The notes: generated from the letters alone by a model not told the origin. A stretch of DNA of 64,000 nucleotides from Candidatus Epulonipiscium viviparus (GCF_030708075.1 NZ_CP117982.1:1102028-1166027); one strand, 5' to 3'; shown: positions 26,277 through 34,960, counted from the stretch's first letter. A program made the numbers and translations.

Positions 26277-27434
26277 ATGGATAAGAAAAGAATTAAAGAG
26301 AGCATCGTTGTCGTTACTTACGCTATCATTTTATATTTAATATTAATCAATTTAAAAACAATTAATAGCACTTTTGATACGTTTACTACATTATTAATGC
26401 CTGTCATTACTGGATTTATCATAGCATATATCCTAAAAGGACCTTATAATTTTGTTCGAGATAAAGTTCTTAGAATGTCCTCTAAAGATACACAGACTAT
26501 ACAAACTACTAAATCCGTTATAGCATTAGTTATGGCGTATACTCTTGTTATTTTAGTATTAACTATTTTAGCAATTTTAGTTATTCCCCAACTTTGGAAC
26601 AGTATTCAAAGCTTAATTTCCACACTTCCCGATCAAATAGATATCTTATTTGCTAAATTTCAAGGATTTTTAGATGATATGGACGGTCGATTGGACACAT
26701 CAGTTGATTCGGAAATATACACTCAGCTCGAAGAAGCTTGGGTTACTGTCATGAACTTTGTAAGTGCAATTTTAACTGATGTAATACCAGCAGTCTTAAA
26801 TGGAATTGTAGAAATCACTACTAGTATCACTAATATGATTTTTGCATTTATCTTTTCTGTTTATTTTTTAACTGGAAAAGAAAGATTATCTTCTCAAATG
26901 AGCAGAATTTTGTATGCCTATTTACCTAAAGCAAGAGCCGAAAGAATCTTATATATTTCTAGAATAACCAATAATTCATTTACAAACTTTATTAATGGTC
27001 AGGTTGCGGAAGCCTTTATTTTGGGAATTCTTTGCTTTGTAGGAATGCTTATATTTAAAATGCCATATGCCGTGCTTGTTAGCGTAATCATAGGTGCCAC
27101 AAACATTATTCCAATTTTTGGACCTATATTTGGCTCCATTCCTGCAACGTTTATTGTGCTTATGGACGATCCAAGTAACCCTATGATGGCTGTATGGTTT
27201 GTTGTATTTATACTTGTAATGCAACGAATTGATGGAGATATTATATATCCAAGAGTGGTAGGAGATTCTATTGGTCTTCCGGGAGTTTTTGTAATGCTTG
27301 CCATTGTAATTGGTTCTGGATTATGGGGACTTACTGGAATGATTATCGGCGTACCTCTCGCTGCTGTATTTTACAGACTAATCAAAGAAGGTACAAATCT
27401 TAGACTAGCCGAAAAAGAGATTAATTTCGAATAA
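26277..27434 (+). CDS. AI-2E family transporter (UPF0118/PerM type)
   Basis: A 385-residue polytopic membrane protein with about eight transmembrane segments and a soluble stretch near residues 118-155. The family signature appears near the end of the membrane domain: INGQVAEAFILGILCFVG, then GATNIIPIFGPIFGSIPA and PRVVGDSIGLPG. Members include exporters of the signal AI-2, Na+/H+ antiporters and sporulation-linked YtvI-like proteins; the substrate here is open. AAAAAGGAG stands 7 bases before the ATG. A small hairpin (27446-27476) without T-run separates it from rsmD. Confidence 0.9.
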   Translation: MDKKRIKESIVVVTYAIILYLILINLKTINSTFDTFTTLLMPVITGFIIAYILKGPYNFVRDKVLRMSSKDTQTIQTTKSVIALVMAYTLVILVLTILAILVIPQLWNSIQSLISTLPDQIDILFAKFQGFLDDMDGRLDTSVDSEIYTQLEEAWVTVMNFVSAILTDVIPAVLNGIVEITTSITNMIFAFIFSVYFLTGKERLSSQMSRILYAYLPKARAERILYISRITNNSFTNFINGQVAEAFILGILCFVGMLIFKMPYAVLVSVIIGATNIIPIFGPIFGSIPATFIVLMDDPSNPMMAVWFVVFILVMQRIDGDIIYPRVVGDSIGLPGVFVMLAIVIGSGLWGLTGMIIGVPLAAVFYRLIKEGTNLRLAEKEINFE

Positions 27435-27503
27435 TATATAAATGTAACCCTTTCTGTATAAACTCAGTTAGGGTTCAATTCAAATTACGAAAGAAGAGAA
27501 ATT

Positions 27504-28052
27504 ATGAGAATTATAAGCGGAAAATTTCGAGGAACAAAATTACTTTCTCCCGAAGGTTTAAATACTCGACCCACTACAGATAGAATCAAAGAAACATTAT
27601 TTAATATAATTAATTTTGACCTATTAGAATGTAGTTTTTTAGATTTATTTAGTGGCAGTGGTCAAATTGGTATAGAAGCTCTAAGCCGGGGCGCCAAAAC
27701 TGCAACTTTTGTTGAAAACAATAAGGCGGCATTTGCTATATTAGAGAAAAATTTATTAAAAATTAGGTTGCAAAATTCTGCAATAACATATAAAATAGAT
27801 ATCAATGAAGCATTAAATTTAATTTACTTACAAAAGGAAACATTTGATATAATATTTATGGACCCTCCTTATCATTATGTAAATTTACAACAAATAATCG
27901 ATTTTATTGTAACAAACGATTTACTCACACCCTCAGGTAAGATTATTATCGAAGATGCCTCAGATGCAAATCCAATATATAATGACAAATTAATATTAAT
28001 AAAAGAAAAGGTTTATACAACAACCAGAATTAGCATATTTGAAAGGATTTAA
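27504..28052 (+). CDS. rsmD: 16S rRNA (guanine(966)-N2)-methyltransferase
   Basis: A 182-residue SAM methyltransferase that modifies G966 of 16S rRNA. The N-terminal MRIISGKFRGTKL and TRPTTDRIKETLFN blocks are diagnostic for RsmD; LDLFSGSGQIGIEALSRGA is the SAM site and DPPY the catalytic motif. It is followed after 1 base by coaD, the usual pair in Firmicutes. Confidence 0.95.
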   Translation: MRIISGKFRGTKLLSPEGLNTRPTTDRIKETLFNIINFDLLECSFLDLFSGSGQIGIEALSRGAKTATFVENNKAAFAILEKNLLKIRLQNSAITYKIDINEALNLIYLQKETFDIIFMDPPYHYVNLQQIIDFIVTNDLLTPSGKIIIEDASDANPIYNDKLILIKEKVYTTTRISIFERI

Positions 28053-28053
28053 T

Positions 28054-28524
28054 ATGAATACTGCCATTTATCCTGGAAGCTTTGATCCCGTTACTATTGG
28101 GCACATAGATATTATTGCACGAGCTAGTCAGCACTTTACTTCATTGATTGTTGCAATAGGATATAACCCCAATAAAGCAACAGGGCTTTTTGATCTAAAA
28201 ACTAGAATCGCCATGCTAAAGTTAGCTACAAAAAAATTTGACAACGTTACAGTCGCCACTTATGATGGATTGTTAATTGATTTTATGCAAAGCGCAAACG
28301 TAAATGTGATTGTTAAAGGTGTTCGCAACTCAAAAGATTTTGAATACGAAAAAGATATGGCATTAATAAACAATAGCTTGGATATAACGATAGAAACGTT
28401 TTTGTTATTTGCTAATCCTATGTACTCTTTTATCAGCTCTAGTATGGTACGTGAACTACTATATTTTAATAAGGAAGTAGACAATTATGTTCCGAAAGAA
28501 ATAATTTATATACTTAAAATGTGA
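28054..28524 (+). CDS. coaD: Phosphopantetheine adenylyltransferase
   Basis: Makes dephospho-CoA from 4'-phosphopantetheine and ATP, the fourth step of CoA synthesis. The 156 residues contain YPGSFDPVTIGH with the TxGH nucleotidyl-transfer motif, VKGVRNSKDFEYE, and SSSMVREL, a fit to ISSTxVR. An in-frame TTG at 28039 inside rsmD is rejected because AAAGGA lies 6 bases before the ATG at 28054. Together with rsmD it forms a two-gene unit that probably includes the coiled-coil gene downstream. Confidence 0.95.
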   Translation: MNTAIYPGSFDPVTIGHIDIIARASQHFTSLIVAIGYNPNKATGLFDLKTRIAMLKLATKKFDNVTVATYDGLLIDFMQSANVNVIVKGVRNSKDFEYEKDMALINNSLDITIETFLLFANPMYSFISSSMVRELLYFNKEVDNYVPKEIIYILKM

Positions 28525-28533
28525 GGTGATTTG

Positions 28534-29082
28534 ATGGCAAAAACTCAACTAGATGTCAAAATGGTACAGGTTATGAATTCTATTAATAATCTACAACAGA
28601 TGCTTGCAGAGTCTCCCAATATAATGTTTAATTCTCAATTTATCAAAGTCGAGCGAAATAAAATGGAAGAGCAGCTAAACGAAGTTATAAACCTTATACC
28701 AGCAGCTTTTCGCGAAGCAACTTTTATTGTCGAAAATCAAAATCAAATCATTCAAGATGCTCAATTAGATGTTCAAGCACTTAAAAATGATACTGATCTA
28801 AAAATCCAAAAAATGTTAGAAACACACAGCATTGTTCAAGAAGCTTCTCAATACGCTACCGAAATTATTGATAAGGCTAAGCAAGAATCTATAGAAATGC
28901 AACTTATGGGTGTTAGACATGCAGATGAAAAACTTCAAAAGGTTGAATATCGACTAAAGTCATTACTTAATAATGTGCACGAACAGGTTCAACAGTTTGA
29001 GGAATATCTTTCTGGAGTTATGGTAATTATTCAAGAAGAGCGCAATCAGATTAAAGATACTATTGAAAAAATTGAAAGTTAA
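28534..29082 (+). CDS. Coiled-coil protein, unknown
   Basis: A 182-residue protein that is almost wholly helical, rich in Gln, Glu, Lys and Ile, with heptad patterns from about residue 45 to the end. No membrane segment or signal peptide. The style resembles DivIVA-type or F-ATPase b-subunit-type coiled coils and similar proteins encoded after coaD in clostridia, but I recognise no diagnostic motif. GAGGTGA stands before TTG-ATG; the ATG is taken as start. The 9-base gap from coaD supports co-expression. About 180 bases with no gene follow before the convergent tmcAL. Confidence 0.65.
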   Translation: MAKTQLDVKMVQVMNSINNLQQMLAESPNIMFNSQFIKVERNKMEEQLNEVINLIPAAFREATFIVENQNQIIQDAQLDVQALKNDTDLKIQKMLETHSIVQEASQYATEIIDKAKQESIEMQLMGVRHADEKLQKVEYRLKSLLNNVHEQVQQFEEYLSGVMVIIQEERNQIKDTIEKIES

Positions 29083-29262
29083 AAACCCCTAATATAAAAC
29101 ACTTTAATTTTGAGATATGCTAGTAGTATTATATCCTTATAATTTATAACAAACAACGATTGCTTGAGTAGCTTTTGATGAGAAGTAGATATTTAGACTT
29201 ATACTTTGCTAAAACTTGAGCAGTCTAAAAAGATACACAATAGCATAAGCCTCTCCATCTTT

Positions 29263-30450
29263 CTAGCTCATTATTAATTTTTGTGTCAGATCGCGATTAT
29301 ACATATTATAATTACCACTTATTAAACCATACAAATTAGTTGCTATAAAATCTATATATAACGCCTTTCTTTGCTCTTCGGACAATTTCTTAGCATCTGC
29401 TTTCACATTAGTTATAATAGGAATGTCAGCAGATTTATGAAGCATCGATAGAAGCTTTTTACTTTCTTTTCTCACTCCCAATATTCTCACATAATCACAA
29501 TTATGTTTTGTGTTAATACCTAAAATAATTCTCAAAAGTGATCGATACACCGTTGCTTTTGAATATGTTTTGGATGTTAACTCTGTCACAAAGTCTGTAT
29601 ACTCCAATTTTTTATTTATCAAGTTATATATTGAATTTACTAAATTTGATGGTACATCCCAAGTAGCTGCAATGTCTGCAACAGAAGTGGTTAATAGTTT
29701 GTAATAAAGAATATCGCGTAATTTGCCAATATCTGGATGCTTTTCTGCAATCAAAATTTTTAAGCATTCTTTTGGCATGGCTGTTTCCAATTTTTCTAGT
29801 TCATTTTCTGCTAAAGCATTTCTAACAGCCGATGCCGATGCAAGATTAGAATAAATTTCTTCGTCTTTATAATTTGTTACTTCTCTTTGTATAGGAAATG
29901 GTAAGATCGGGGAAAAATAATATTGAAGCGCTTTTAGATATTCTATACCTAGAATGTTATTGGGCTTGCTTATAAACTCACCTAATTGGGTGTCATTAAA
30001 ATATTCACAAATTGCTTTTGCTCTAGCAACAGGATAGCTTAATCCCAAACTTAAAAAAGTATTTAACAATTTTTTATATACAGTTGGTTCCTCAACTAAT
30101 AGAGAAGATATATTTTTTAGTTTTTCTATATCTGGAGTTTCTGCTCCAAAACAAAGCGCGTTGACTATTCTGGTTTTATCCAAAATAGAAATGGCCCCTC
30201 TTGCAAAAAATTCTGCACTTGCAGTTGCATTAATTGTGGGGAGCTCTATAACCATGTCTACTCCAGCTTTTAGCGCCATTTTTGTACGTGAAAATTTATC
30301 TATTATTGTAGGTAATCCTCGTTGAGTAAAGTTTCCACTTATAATAGAAATTATATAATCAGACTTTAATTTTTGTTTTATTTGTACAGTTTGGTACAGA
30401 TGTCCGTTATGAAACGGATTATATTCGGCAATAATTGCTGTAATATGCAT
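29263..30450 (-). CDS. tmcAL: tRNA(Met) cytidine acetate ligase
   Basis: TmcAL (YlbM family) uses acetate and ATP to make N4-acetylcytidine at the wobble base of elongator tRNA-Met. The 395-residue protein begins with MHITAIIAEYNPFHNGHLYQ, the nucleotidyltransferase HxGH motif, and carries GNFTQRGLPTIIDKFSRTKMAL and SASAVRNAL. The frame is open to 30525, but AAGGAG lies 7 bases before the ATG at 30450, which begins the conserved domain. It is transcribed head-to-head with pta-ackA, the genes of acetate metabolism; the acetate link may be coincidental but is consistent with the enzyme's substrate. Confidence 0.92.
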   Translation of the reverse strand: MHITAIIAEYNPFHNGHLYQTVQIKQKLKSDYIISIISGNFTQRGLPTIIDKFSRTKMALKAGVDMVIELPTINATASAEFFARGAISILDKTRIVNALCFGAETPDIEKLKNISSLLVEEPTVYKKLLNTFLSLGLSYPVARAKAICEYFNDTQLGEFISKPNNILGIEYLKALQYYFSPILPFPIQREVTNYKDEEIYSNLASASAVRNALAENELEKLETAMPKECLKILIAEKHPDIGKLRDILYYKLLTTSVADIAATWDVPSNLVNSIYNLINKKLEYTDFVTELTSKTYSKATVYRSLLRIILGINTKHNCDYVRILGVRKESKKLLSMLHKSADIPIITNVKADAKKLSEEQRKALYIDFIATNLYGLISGNYNMYNRDLTQKLIMS

Positions 30451-30483
30451 TGATATCTCCTTAATTTTTTTTGAATTTTGGTA

Positions 30484-30512
30484 TTGTATACTTGGAATAC
30501 ATTGGGTATAAT
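30484..30512 (+). promoter_or_regulatory. Promoter of pta-ackA
   Basis: TTGTAT, 17-base spacer, TATAAT in the divergent region with tmcAL; leader of about 50 bases. Confidence 0.65.
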
Positions 30513-30569
30513 ATCCATGTAACAACTTATTTTAATTATATAAATATTACATGTAAAGGGGTATTTTTA

Positions 30570-31568
30570 ATGTCATTTTTAAATTCTATAAAACAAATCG
30601 CTAAAGGTTTACAAAAAACTATAGTACTACCAGAATCTCATGATATGCGTACACTACAAGCTGCAGATACAATTTTGAAAGAAGGTTTGGCCAAACTTAT
30701 TTTAATTGGAGATCCCAAAAAAATAGCTGCGGATGCTGTTGGTCTCGATTTATCTAAAGCAACTATCATAGATCCAAAACACTTTAGTCAAATGGATGAA
30801 TATATCAACGAATTATATAATCTTAGAAAATCCAAAGGACTTACATTAGAACAAGCAACAGAGCTTTTAACTACCAAAGATTTATTTCTCGGAGTTATGA
30901 TGGTTAAAATGGGCTTGGCTGATGGAATGGTTGCTGGCGCTGCCAATTCTAGTGCAAATGTATTGCGCCCTGCACTTCAAATTCTTAAGACTGCTCCTGG
31001 AACAAAAATTGTTTCTGCATTCTTTATTGTAGTTGTACCTGATTGTGAGTATGGAGATAACGGTGTGTTCTTATTTGGAGACTGTGGATTAAACGAAAAT
31101 CCAACTGCCGAACAACTTGCGGAGATTGCCAAAAGTTCTGCAGAAAGCTTCCAACAACTAACTCAACACGAGCCTAGAGTTGCTATGCTTTCTTACTCTA
31201 CACATGGTTCTGCTCACAATCCACTTGTAGACAAAATGCAAGATGCTACCAAATTAGCTAAAGAACTTTGTCCAAATACTTTAATCGCGGGAGAATTGCA
31301 ACTCGATGCCGCTATTGTTCCAGAAATCTGTTCTCTCAAAGCACCAACATGTGAACTTCAAGGTAAAGCGAATGTACTAATATTCCCTAACCTCGATGCC
31401 GGAAATATTGGCTACAAACTGGTTCAAAGACTTGCTAAAGCGGAAGCCTATGGCCCTGTTACTCAAGGTATAGCAAAGCCTGTAAATGATCTATCTCGCG
31501 GATGCTCTGCTGATGACATTGTTGGTACTGTTGCCATTACTGCTCTTCAAACTCAACACGTTAAATAA
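30570..31568 (+). CDS. pta: Phosphate acetyltransferase
   Basis: Converts acetyl-CoA and phosphate to acetyl phosphate, the first step of ATP-yielding acetate formation. The 332 residues match the short single-domain form. Blocks seen: TIVLPESHDMRTLQAAD, DGMVAGAANSSANVLRPALQI, SYSTHGSA and the closing FPNLDAGNIGYKLVQRLA with PVNDLSRGCSADDIV. The frame extends upstream to 30471, but the ATG at 30570 follows AAAGGGG and begins the domain. ackA follows 39 bases later, the standard pair for acetate production. Confidence 0.95.
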   Translation: MSFLNSIKQIAKGLQKTIVLPESHDMRTLQAADTILKEGLAKLILIGDPKKIAADAVGLDLSKATIIDPKHFSQMDEYINELYNLRKSKGLTLEQATELLTTKDLFLGVMMVKMGLADGMVAGAANSSANVLRPALQILKTAPGTKIVSAFFIVVVPDCEYGDNGVFLFGDCGLNENPTAEQLAEIAKSSAESFQQLTQHEPRVAMLSYSTHGSAHNPLVDKMQDATKLAKELCPNTLIAGELQLDAAIVPEICSLKAPTCELQGKANVLIFPNLDAGNIGYKLVQRLAKAEAYGPVTQGIAKPVNDLSRGCSADDIVGTVAITALQTQHVK

Positions 31569-31607
31569 TATTAATTAGGCCTTCGAGGCTGGAATGGAGA
31601 ATAAAAA

Positions 31608-32801
31608 ATGAAAGTATTAGTAGTAAATTGTGGTAGTTCCTCATTAAAATATCAACTTTTAGACATGAATCATAACAACATTATCGCCAAAGGAATTTGC
31701 GAAAGAATCAGTATTGACGGATCTTTTATTAAGCATACAACAGAGGGTCAAGAAGCCGTAAAAGTTATGTGTAATTTTCCTGACCATGAAATGGCACTAC
31801 AAAAAATGGTTGAAATGCTGACAACTGGAGATACTAAGTGTGTTGCCTCTGTCGATGAAATTGCAGTAGTTGGGCATCGCGTGGTTCATGGCGGAGAAAA
31901 ATTTAATGAATCTGTGCTCATTGATCAAGCTGTAATTGATGCGATTAAAGATTGTGCGGAACTGGCTCCTCTTCATAATCCTGCAAACTTATTGGGAATT
32001 TCTGCTTGCAAAAGACTTATGCCTAACGTACCGATGGTCGCTGTTTTTGATACGGCTTTCCATCAAACTATGAAACCAGAAGCATTTATGTATGCTATTC
32101 CAAAACAATTTTATAAAAAATACAGTGTTCGCAAATATGGATTTCACGGAACATCTCACAAATATGTGTCTCAAAGAGCTGCCGCAATGCTAGGAAAACC
32201 CATCGAAGATACCAAAATTATTGTTTGTCATCTAGGAAACGGGGCATCTATTTGCGCTGTAAAAGGTGGAAAATCTATAGACACTTCTATGGGAATGACT
32301 CCTCTTCAAGGACTAATTATGGGAACTCGTTCCGGAGATATCGATCCTGCTATTATTCCATATCTGATGGACAAAGAAGGTATTTCTGCAAACGATATGG
32401 ATTCTATCCTAAATAAAAAGTCTGGCGTACTTGCTTTATCTGAAATAAGCAGTGACTTTAGAGAAATCGAAGATGGTGTTACAGCCGGAGACCCTGTTTG
32501 CCGCCTCACCATGGATGCAGTGCAACATAGATTAGTATTCTACATTGGTGGTTACGCTGCATTGATGGGTGGCGTCGATGCCATTTGCTTTGCTGGTGGA
32601 CTTGGTGAAAATAATACGGTTATGCGCGCAGAAATGGCAGAGCTTCTTAAAGGAATGGGTGTTAAACTCGATCCTGAGAAAAATCAATGTCGCGGTGTTG
32701 AGAGAGATCTTACTACTGCAGATTCTAAAGTAAAATTATTACTCGTTCCTACAAACGAAGAATTAATGATCGCGCAAGATTGCGTAAAGGTTGTACAATA
32801 A
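31608..32801 (+). CDS. ackA: Acetate kinase
   Basis: Transfers phosphate from acetyl phosphate to ADP, giving acetate and ATP. The 397 residues include the ASKHA-type motifs NCGSSSLKYQLLD at the N terminus, GHRVVHGGEKF, FDTAFHQTMKPEAF, GFHGTSHKYVSQRA, CHLGNGASICAVKGGKSIDTSMGMTPLQG and FAGGLGENN. All catalytic Asn, Arg, His and Glu positions look present. Second gene of the pta-ackA operon; GGAG precedes the ATG. Confidence 0.97.
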   Translation: MKVLVVNCGSSSLKYQLLDMNHNNIIAKGICERISIDGSFIKHTTEGQEAVKVMCNFPDHEMALQKMVEMLTTGDTKCVASVDEIAVVGHRVVHGGEKFNESVLIDQAVIDAIKDCAELAPLHNPANLLGISACKRLMPNVPMVAVFDTAFHQTMKPEAFMYAIPKQFYKKYSVRKYGFHGTSHKYVSQRAAAMLGKPIEDTKIIVCHLGNGASICAVKGGKSIDTSMGMTPLQGLIMGTRSGDIDPAIIPYLMDKEGISANDMDSILNKKSGVLALSEISSDFREIEDGVTAGDPVCRLTMDAVQHRLVFYIGGYAALMGGVDAICFAGGLGENNTVMRAEMAELLKGMGVKLDPEKNQCRGVERDLTTADSKVKLLLVPTNEELMIAQDCVKVVQ

Positions 32802-32844
32802 TTAAATTTTAGCTGTGATTGACTTAATTGGAGGTGCATCGAAG

Positions 32845-32943
32845 ATGGACATGAAAAAATCAATGAAAAAATTCGAAAAAAGCTTTTCTAAGTATAAAAA
32901 AGACCTTTCTAAACACATTAAAAATTTTAGAAAAAAAAGCTAA
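32845..32943 (+). CDS. 32-residue strongly basic peptide, unknown
   Basis: A short frame between ackA and rpmF with a very good ribosome site: GGAGGTG, 8 bases, ATG. It encodes 32 residues with 15 lysines or arginines, plus Phe and Ser, arranged as a likely amphipathic helix (KKSMKKFEKSF, then KYKKDLSKHIKNFRKK). No cysteine and no leader. In many clostridia a DUF177 gene lies here before rpmF; it is absent. It might be a nucleic-acid- or ribosome-binding micropeptide, or a leader; none of this is shown. The rpmF promoter begins 17 bases after the stop. Confidence 0.55.
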   Translation: MDMKKSMKKFEKSFSKYKKDLSKHIKNFRKKS

Positions 32944-32959
32944 GCTAATAGATATTACG

Positions 32960-32989
32960 TTGACAAAATGCCTCTAAATAATGTATAAT
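32960..32989 (+). promoter_or_regulatory. Consensus promoter of rpmF
   Basis: TTGACA, 18-base spacer, TATAAT, 31 bases before the rpmF start codon. Confidence 0.8.
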
Positions 32990-33020
32990 AGCGAAAGTGG
33001 TAAAATTGGAGGTGTAAAAA

Positions 33021-33197
33021 ATGGCAGTACCAAAACGAAAAACGTCGAAAGCGAGAAGAAACTCTAGAAAAGCTAACTGGAAACTCTCTCCTCTAAACCT
33101 TGCTCCTTGTTCAAAATGTGGAGAACTTATGTTGCCTCATTATGTTTGCAAAGTGTGTGGTTCATACGCTGGACGTGAAGTTATTAAGGTCAATTAA
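33021..33197 (+). CDS. rpmF: 50S ribosomal protein L32
   Basis: A 58-residue large-subunit protein beginning MAVPKRKTSKARRNSRKA. It keeps the zinc-binding cysteines as CSKC (residues 30-33) and CKVC (43-46). TTGGAGGTG precedes the ATG. rpmF-plsX-acpP is a widely kept string that links ribosome synthesis with phospholipid synthesis. A small hairpin with five Ts lies between rpmF and plsX and could reduce read-through. Confidence 0.97.
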   Translation: MAVPKRKTSKARRNSRKANWKLSPLNLAPCSKCGELMLPHYVCKVCGSYAGREVIKVN

Positions 33198-33203
33198 CTA
33201 TAA

Positions 33204-33224
33204 GGCAGCTGCGGCTGTCTTTTT
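33204..33224 (+). terminator. Weak attenuator-like terminator between rpmF and plsX
   Basis: GGCAGC / GCTGTC stem with one G-U pair, TGCG loop, then five Ts. Short enough to be leaky; it would lower plsX relative to rpmF. Confidence 0.55.
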
Positions 33225-33270
33225 CACATGTCAAAATTTTACTTCATATACGAAAGGTAGGCTCTCTACT

Positions 33271-34266
33271 ATGATAAAGATTGCTATAGACGCTATGGGC
33301 GGTGACAATGCACCTGCGGAAATAATAAAGGGCTGTATTAATGCTATTGCAAATGAAAAATGTAAAGCCACACTTGTCTTAGTGGGTAAAGAAGATATTA
33401 TAAAACAAGAGCTCGAGAAATATAAATTTGATCCATCACGAATAGAAATTCAAAATGCCAATGATGTTATTACTATGGAAGATTCTTTTAATGCTGTTAG
33501 ACTTAAGCGCGAATCCTCTATGGCGATAGGTCTCCGTTTGGTCCGAGACGATGCCGTTAAGGGAATTATCTCTGCGGGCAATTCTGGCGCACTAGTGGCT
33601 GGAGCGACGTCTGTTGTTGGAAGATTAAAAGGAATCAAACGCCCTGTTATTGCACCACTAATTCCCACCAAAAAAGGTTATTCATTACTAGTTGATGGCG
33701 GAGCAAACGTGGATTGTAAACCTGAGTTTTTATATCAATTTGCTAAGATTGGCTCTGTATATATGGAAGAATGTCTTAAAACAAAAAAACCAACTGTTGG
33801 ATTAGTAAATATCGGAACCGAAGTAGAAAAAGGCAATCAACTTACAAAAGAAGCTTTTAAACTCATCAGCGAAGATAAATCTATCAACTTTATAGGAAAT
33901 CTAGAAGCACGAGAAATTCCTTCTGGCGATGCAAACATTATTGTATGCGACGCATTCGTAGGAAATGTGATACTCAAATTTATGGAAGGTTTTGGAAATT
34001 GGGTATTTGGTATGGTAAAAGAAGAATTCACTAGAAGCATAACGACAAAACTCGCTGCACTCCTTATGAAAAAAGGATTAAAAAATATAAAAAGCAAATT
34101 CTATTATAATAACAAAGGTGGCGCACCTATTTTAGGTCTCAAAGGCTTGGTAGTTAAAATTCATGGCAACTCCAAATCAGAAGAAGTAACCAGTTCTGTA
34201 TTCCAGGTCGAACAATTTGTTAGACTCAATTTAGTTAATAAAATTAGTTCTAAATTTGAAACCTAA
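33271..34266 (+). CDS. plsX: Phosphate acyltransferase PlsX
   Basis: Makes acyl phosphate from acyl-ACP, the first step of the PlsX/PlsY route to phosphatidic acid. The 331 residues begin MIKIAIDAMGGDNAP and contain GAISAGNSGALVA-type and DGGANVDCKPE blocks, and GNVILKFMEGF; all are family marks. The frame is open upstream into rpmF, but the ATG at 33271 with AAAGGTAGG before it starts the conserved domain. Its partner acpP follows; PlsY is not in this window. Confidence 0.95.
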   Translation: MIKIAIDAMGGDNAPAEIIKGCINAIANEKCKATLVLVGKEDIIKQELEKYKFDPSRIEIQNANDVITMEDSFNAVRLKRESSMAIGLRLVRDDAVKGIISAGNSGALVAGATSVVGRLKGIKRPVIAPLIPTKKGYSLLVDGGANVDCKPEFLYQFAKIGSVYMEECLKTKKPTVGLVNIGTEVEKGNQLTKEAFKLISEDKSINFIGNLEAREIPSGDANIIVCDAFVGNVILKFMEGFGNWVFGMVKEEFTRSITTKLAALLMKKGLKNIKSKFYYNNKGGAPILGLKGLVVKIHGNSKSEEVTSSVFQVEQFVRLNLVNKISSKFET

Positions 34267-34285
34267 TATGATGTGTCAACTTACT

Positions 34286-34325
34286 TCACCGTTGCATATA
34301 ATAATACCAAAAAATGAAACGGTGA
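34286..34325 (+). promoter_or_regulatory. Hairpin that covers the acpP ribosome-binding site
   Basis: Perfect 8-bp stem TCACCGTT / AACGGTGA with a 24-base A+T-rich loop. The right arm contains the GGTGA ribosome site of acpP, whose ATG follows 4 bases later, so folding would hide the site. A possible translational control of ACP (inference). Confidence 0.45.
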
Positions 34326-34329
34326 TTAA

Positions 34330-34572
34330 ATGACAATTGATGTGGTTAAAGAAATAATCAGTAAAAGTCTAAATATTCCTATATCTAAGATCAAACCAAA
34401 ATCACATTTGCTTCACAACCTCAATGCAGATTCTCTAGATTTATATCAAATTGCGATGGATATAGAAGCCGAATATGGATTTGAATTCACTCATAAAGAT
34501 ATCGCTAAATTTAAACAAGTACGTGATATTGTTAATATTATCGATAAAAAACTCGACTTTGATCAAAATTAG
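34330..34572 (+). CDS. acpP: Acyl carrier protein
   Basis: An 80-residue four-helix carrier. The phosphopantetheine serine is Ser35 in LNADSLDLYQIAMDIEAEYG; the DSL motif is intact. Residues after it differ from the usual DTVELVM of fatty-acid ACPs, so it could be a specialised ACP, yet its place after plsX is that of the main acpP. The ribosome site is GGTGAT, close to the ATG and inside a hairpin arm. Isoelectric balance is acidic as expected. No fabF or rnc gene follows; two tRNA genes do. Confidence 0.88.
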   Translation: MTIDVVKEIISKSLNIPISKIKPKSHLLHNLNADSLDLYQIAMDIEAEYGFEFTHKDIAKFKQVRDIVNIIDKKLDFDQN

Positions 34573-34604
34573 TCGAATAAAAAATATTTTTTTTACAAAA
34601 GGTG

Positions 34605-34633
34605 TTGACATATAATAGACTTCATGTTATTAT
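34605..34633 (+). promoter_or_regulatory. Promoter of the Gly-Pro tRNA operon
   Basis: TTGACA, 17-base spacer, TATTAT, 18 bases before the first tRNA gene. Confidence 0.8.
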
Positions 34634-34651
34634 AATCACGTCAAAAGCAGT

Positions 34652-34723
34652 GCGCGAGTGGCTCAGTGGTAGAGCATCTCCTTGCCAAGGAGAGGGTCGC
34701 GGGTTCGACTCCCGTCTCGCGCT
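34652..34723 (+). tRNA. tRNA-Gly (GCC)
   Basis: A 72-base cloverleaf with acceptor GCGCGAG / CTCGCGC, discriminator T and anticodon GCC. First gene of a two-tRNA operon. Confidence 0.93.
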
Positions 34724-34729
34724 TTATAT

Positions 34730-34804
34730 CGGGGTGTGGCTCAGTTTGGCTAGAGCGCCTGGTTTGGGTCCAGGAGGCCGCAGGTTCGAGTCCTGTCACC
34801 CCGA
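34730..34804 (+). tRNA. tRNA-Pro (UGG)
   Basis: A 75-base cloverleaf with acceptor CGGGGTG / CACCCCG, discriminator A and anticodon TGG. It follows tRNA-Gly after 6 bases. Confidence 0.93.
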
Positions 34805-34812
34805 TTGTTTAG

Positions 34813-34845
34813 AGCTGGTTTCCTATTTTAGGAGGCTAGCTTTTT
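34813..34845 (+). terminator. Terminator of the Gly-Pro tRNA operon
   Basis: Twelve-base-pair stem with three G-U pairs (AGCTGGTTTCCT / AGGAGGCTAGCT) followed by five Ts. Confidence 0.75.
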
Positions 34846-34960
34846 ATATTATACATATCTTATTTTATAAAAGTTTTTCCATGTTACTCACAGCAGCATA
34901 TAAATTTGTGATTTCGCACATACTTTATTTAATAAGGCAATAAGGGGGATAATTATTAAT

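Noticed and set aside
27446..27476. Terminator between the AI-2E family gene and rsmD
   Set aside because: A short AACCCT / AGGGTT stem is present but has no T-run; recorded only as a weak hairpin.
34602..34943. 113-codon plus-strand open frame
   Set aside because: It runs through the tRNA-Gly and tRNA-Pro genes and their terminator; the protein has no family look and no ribosome site.
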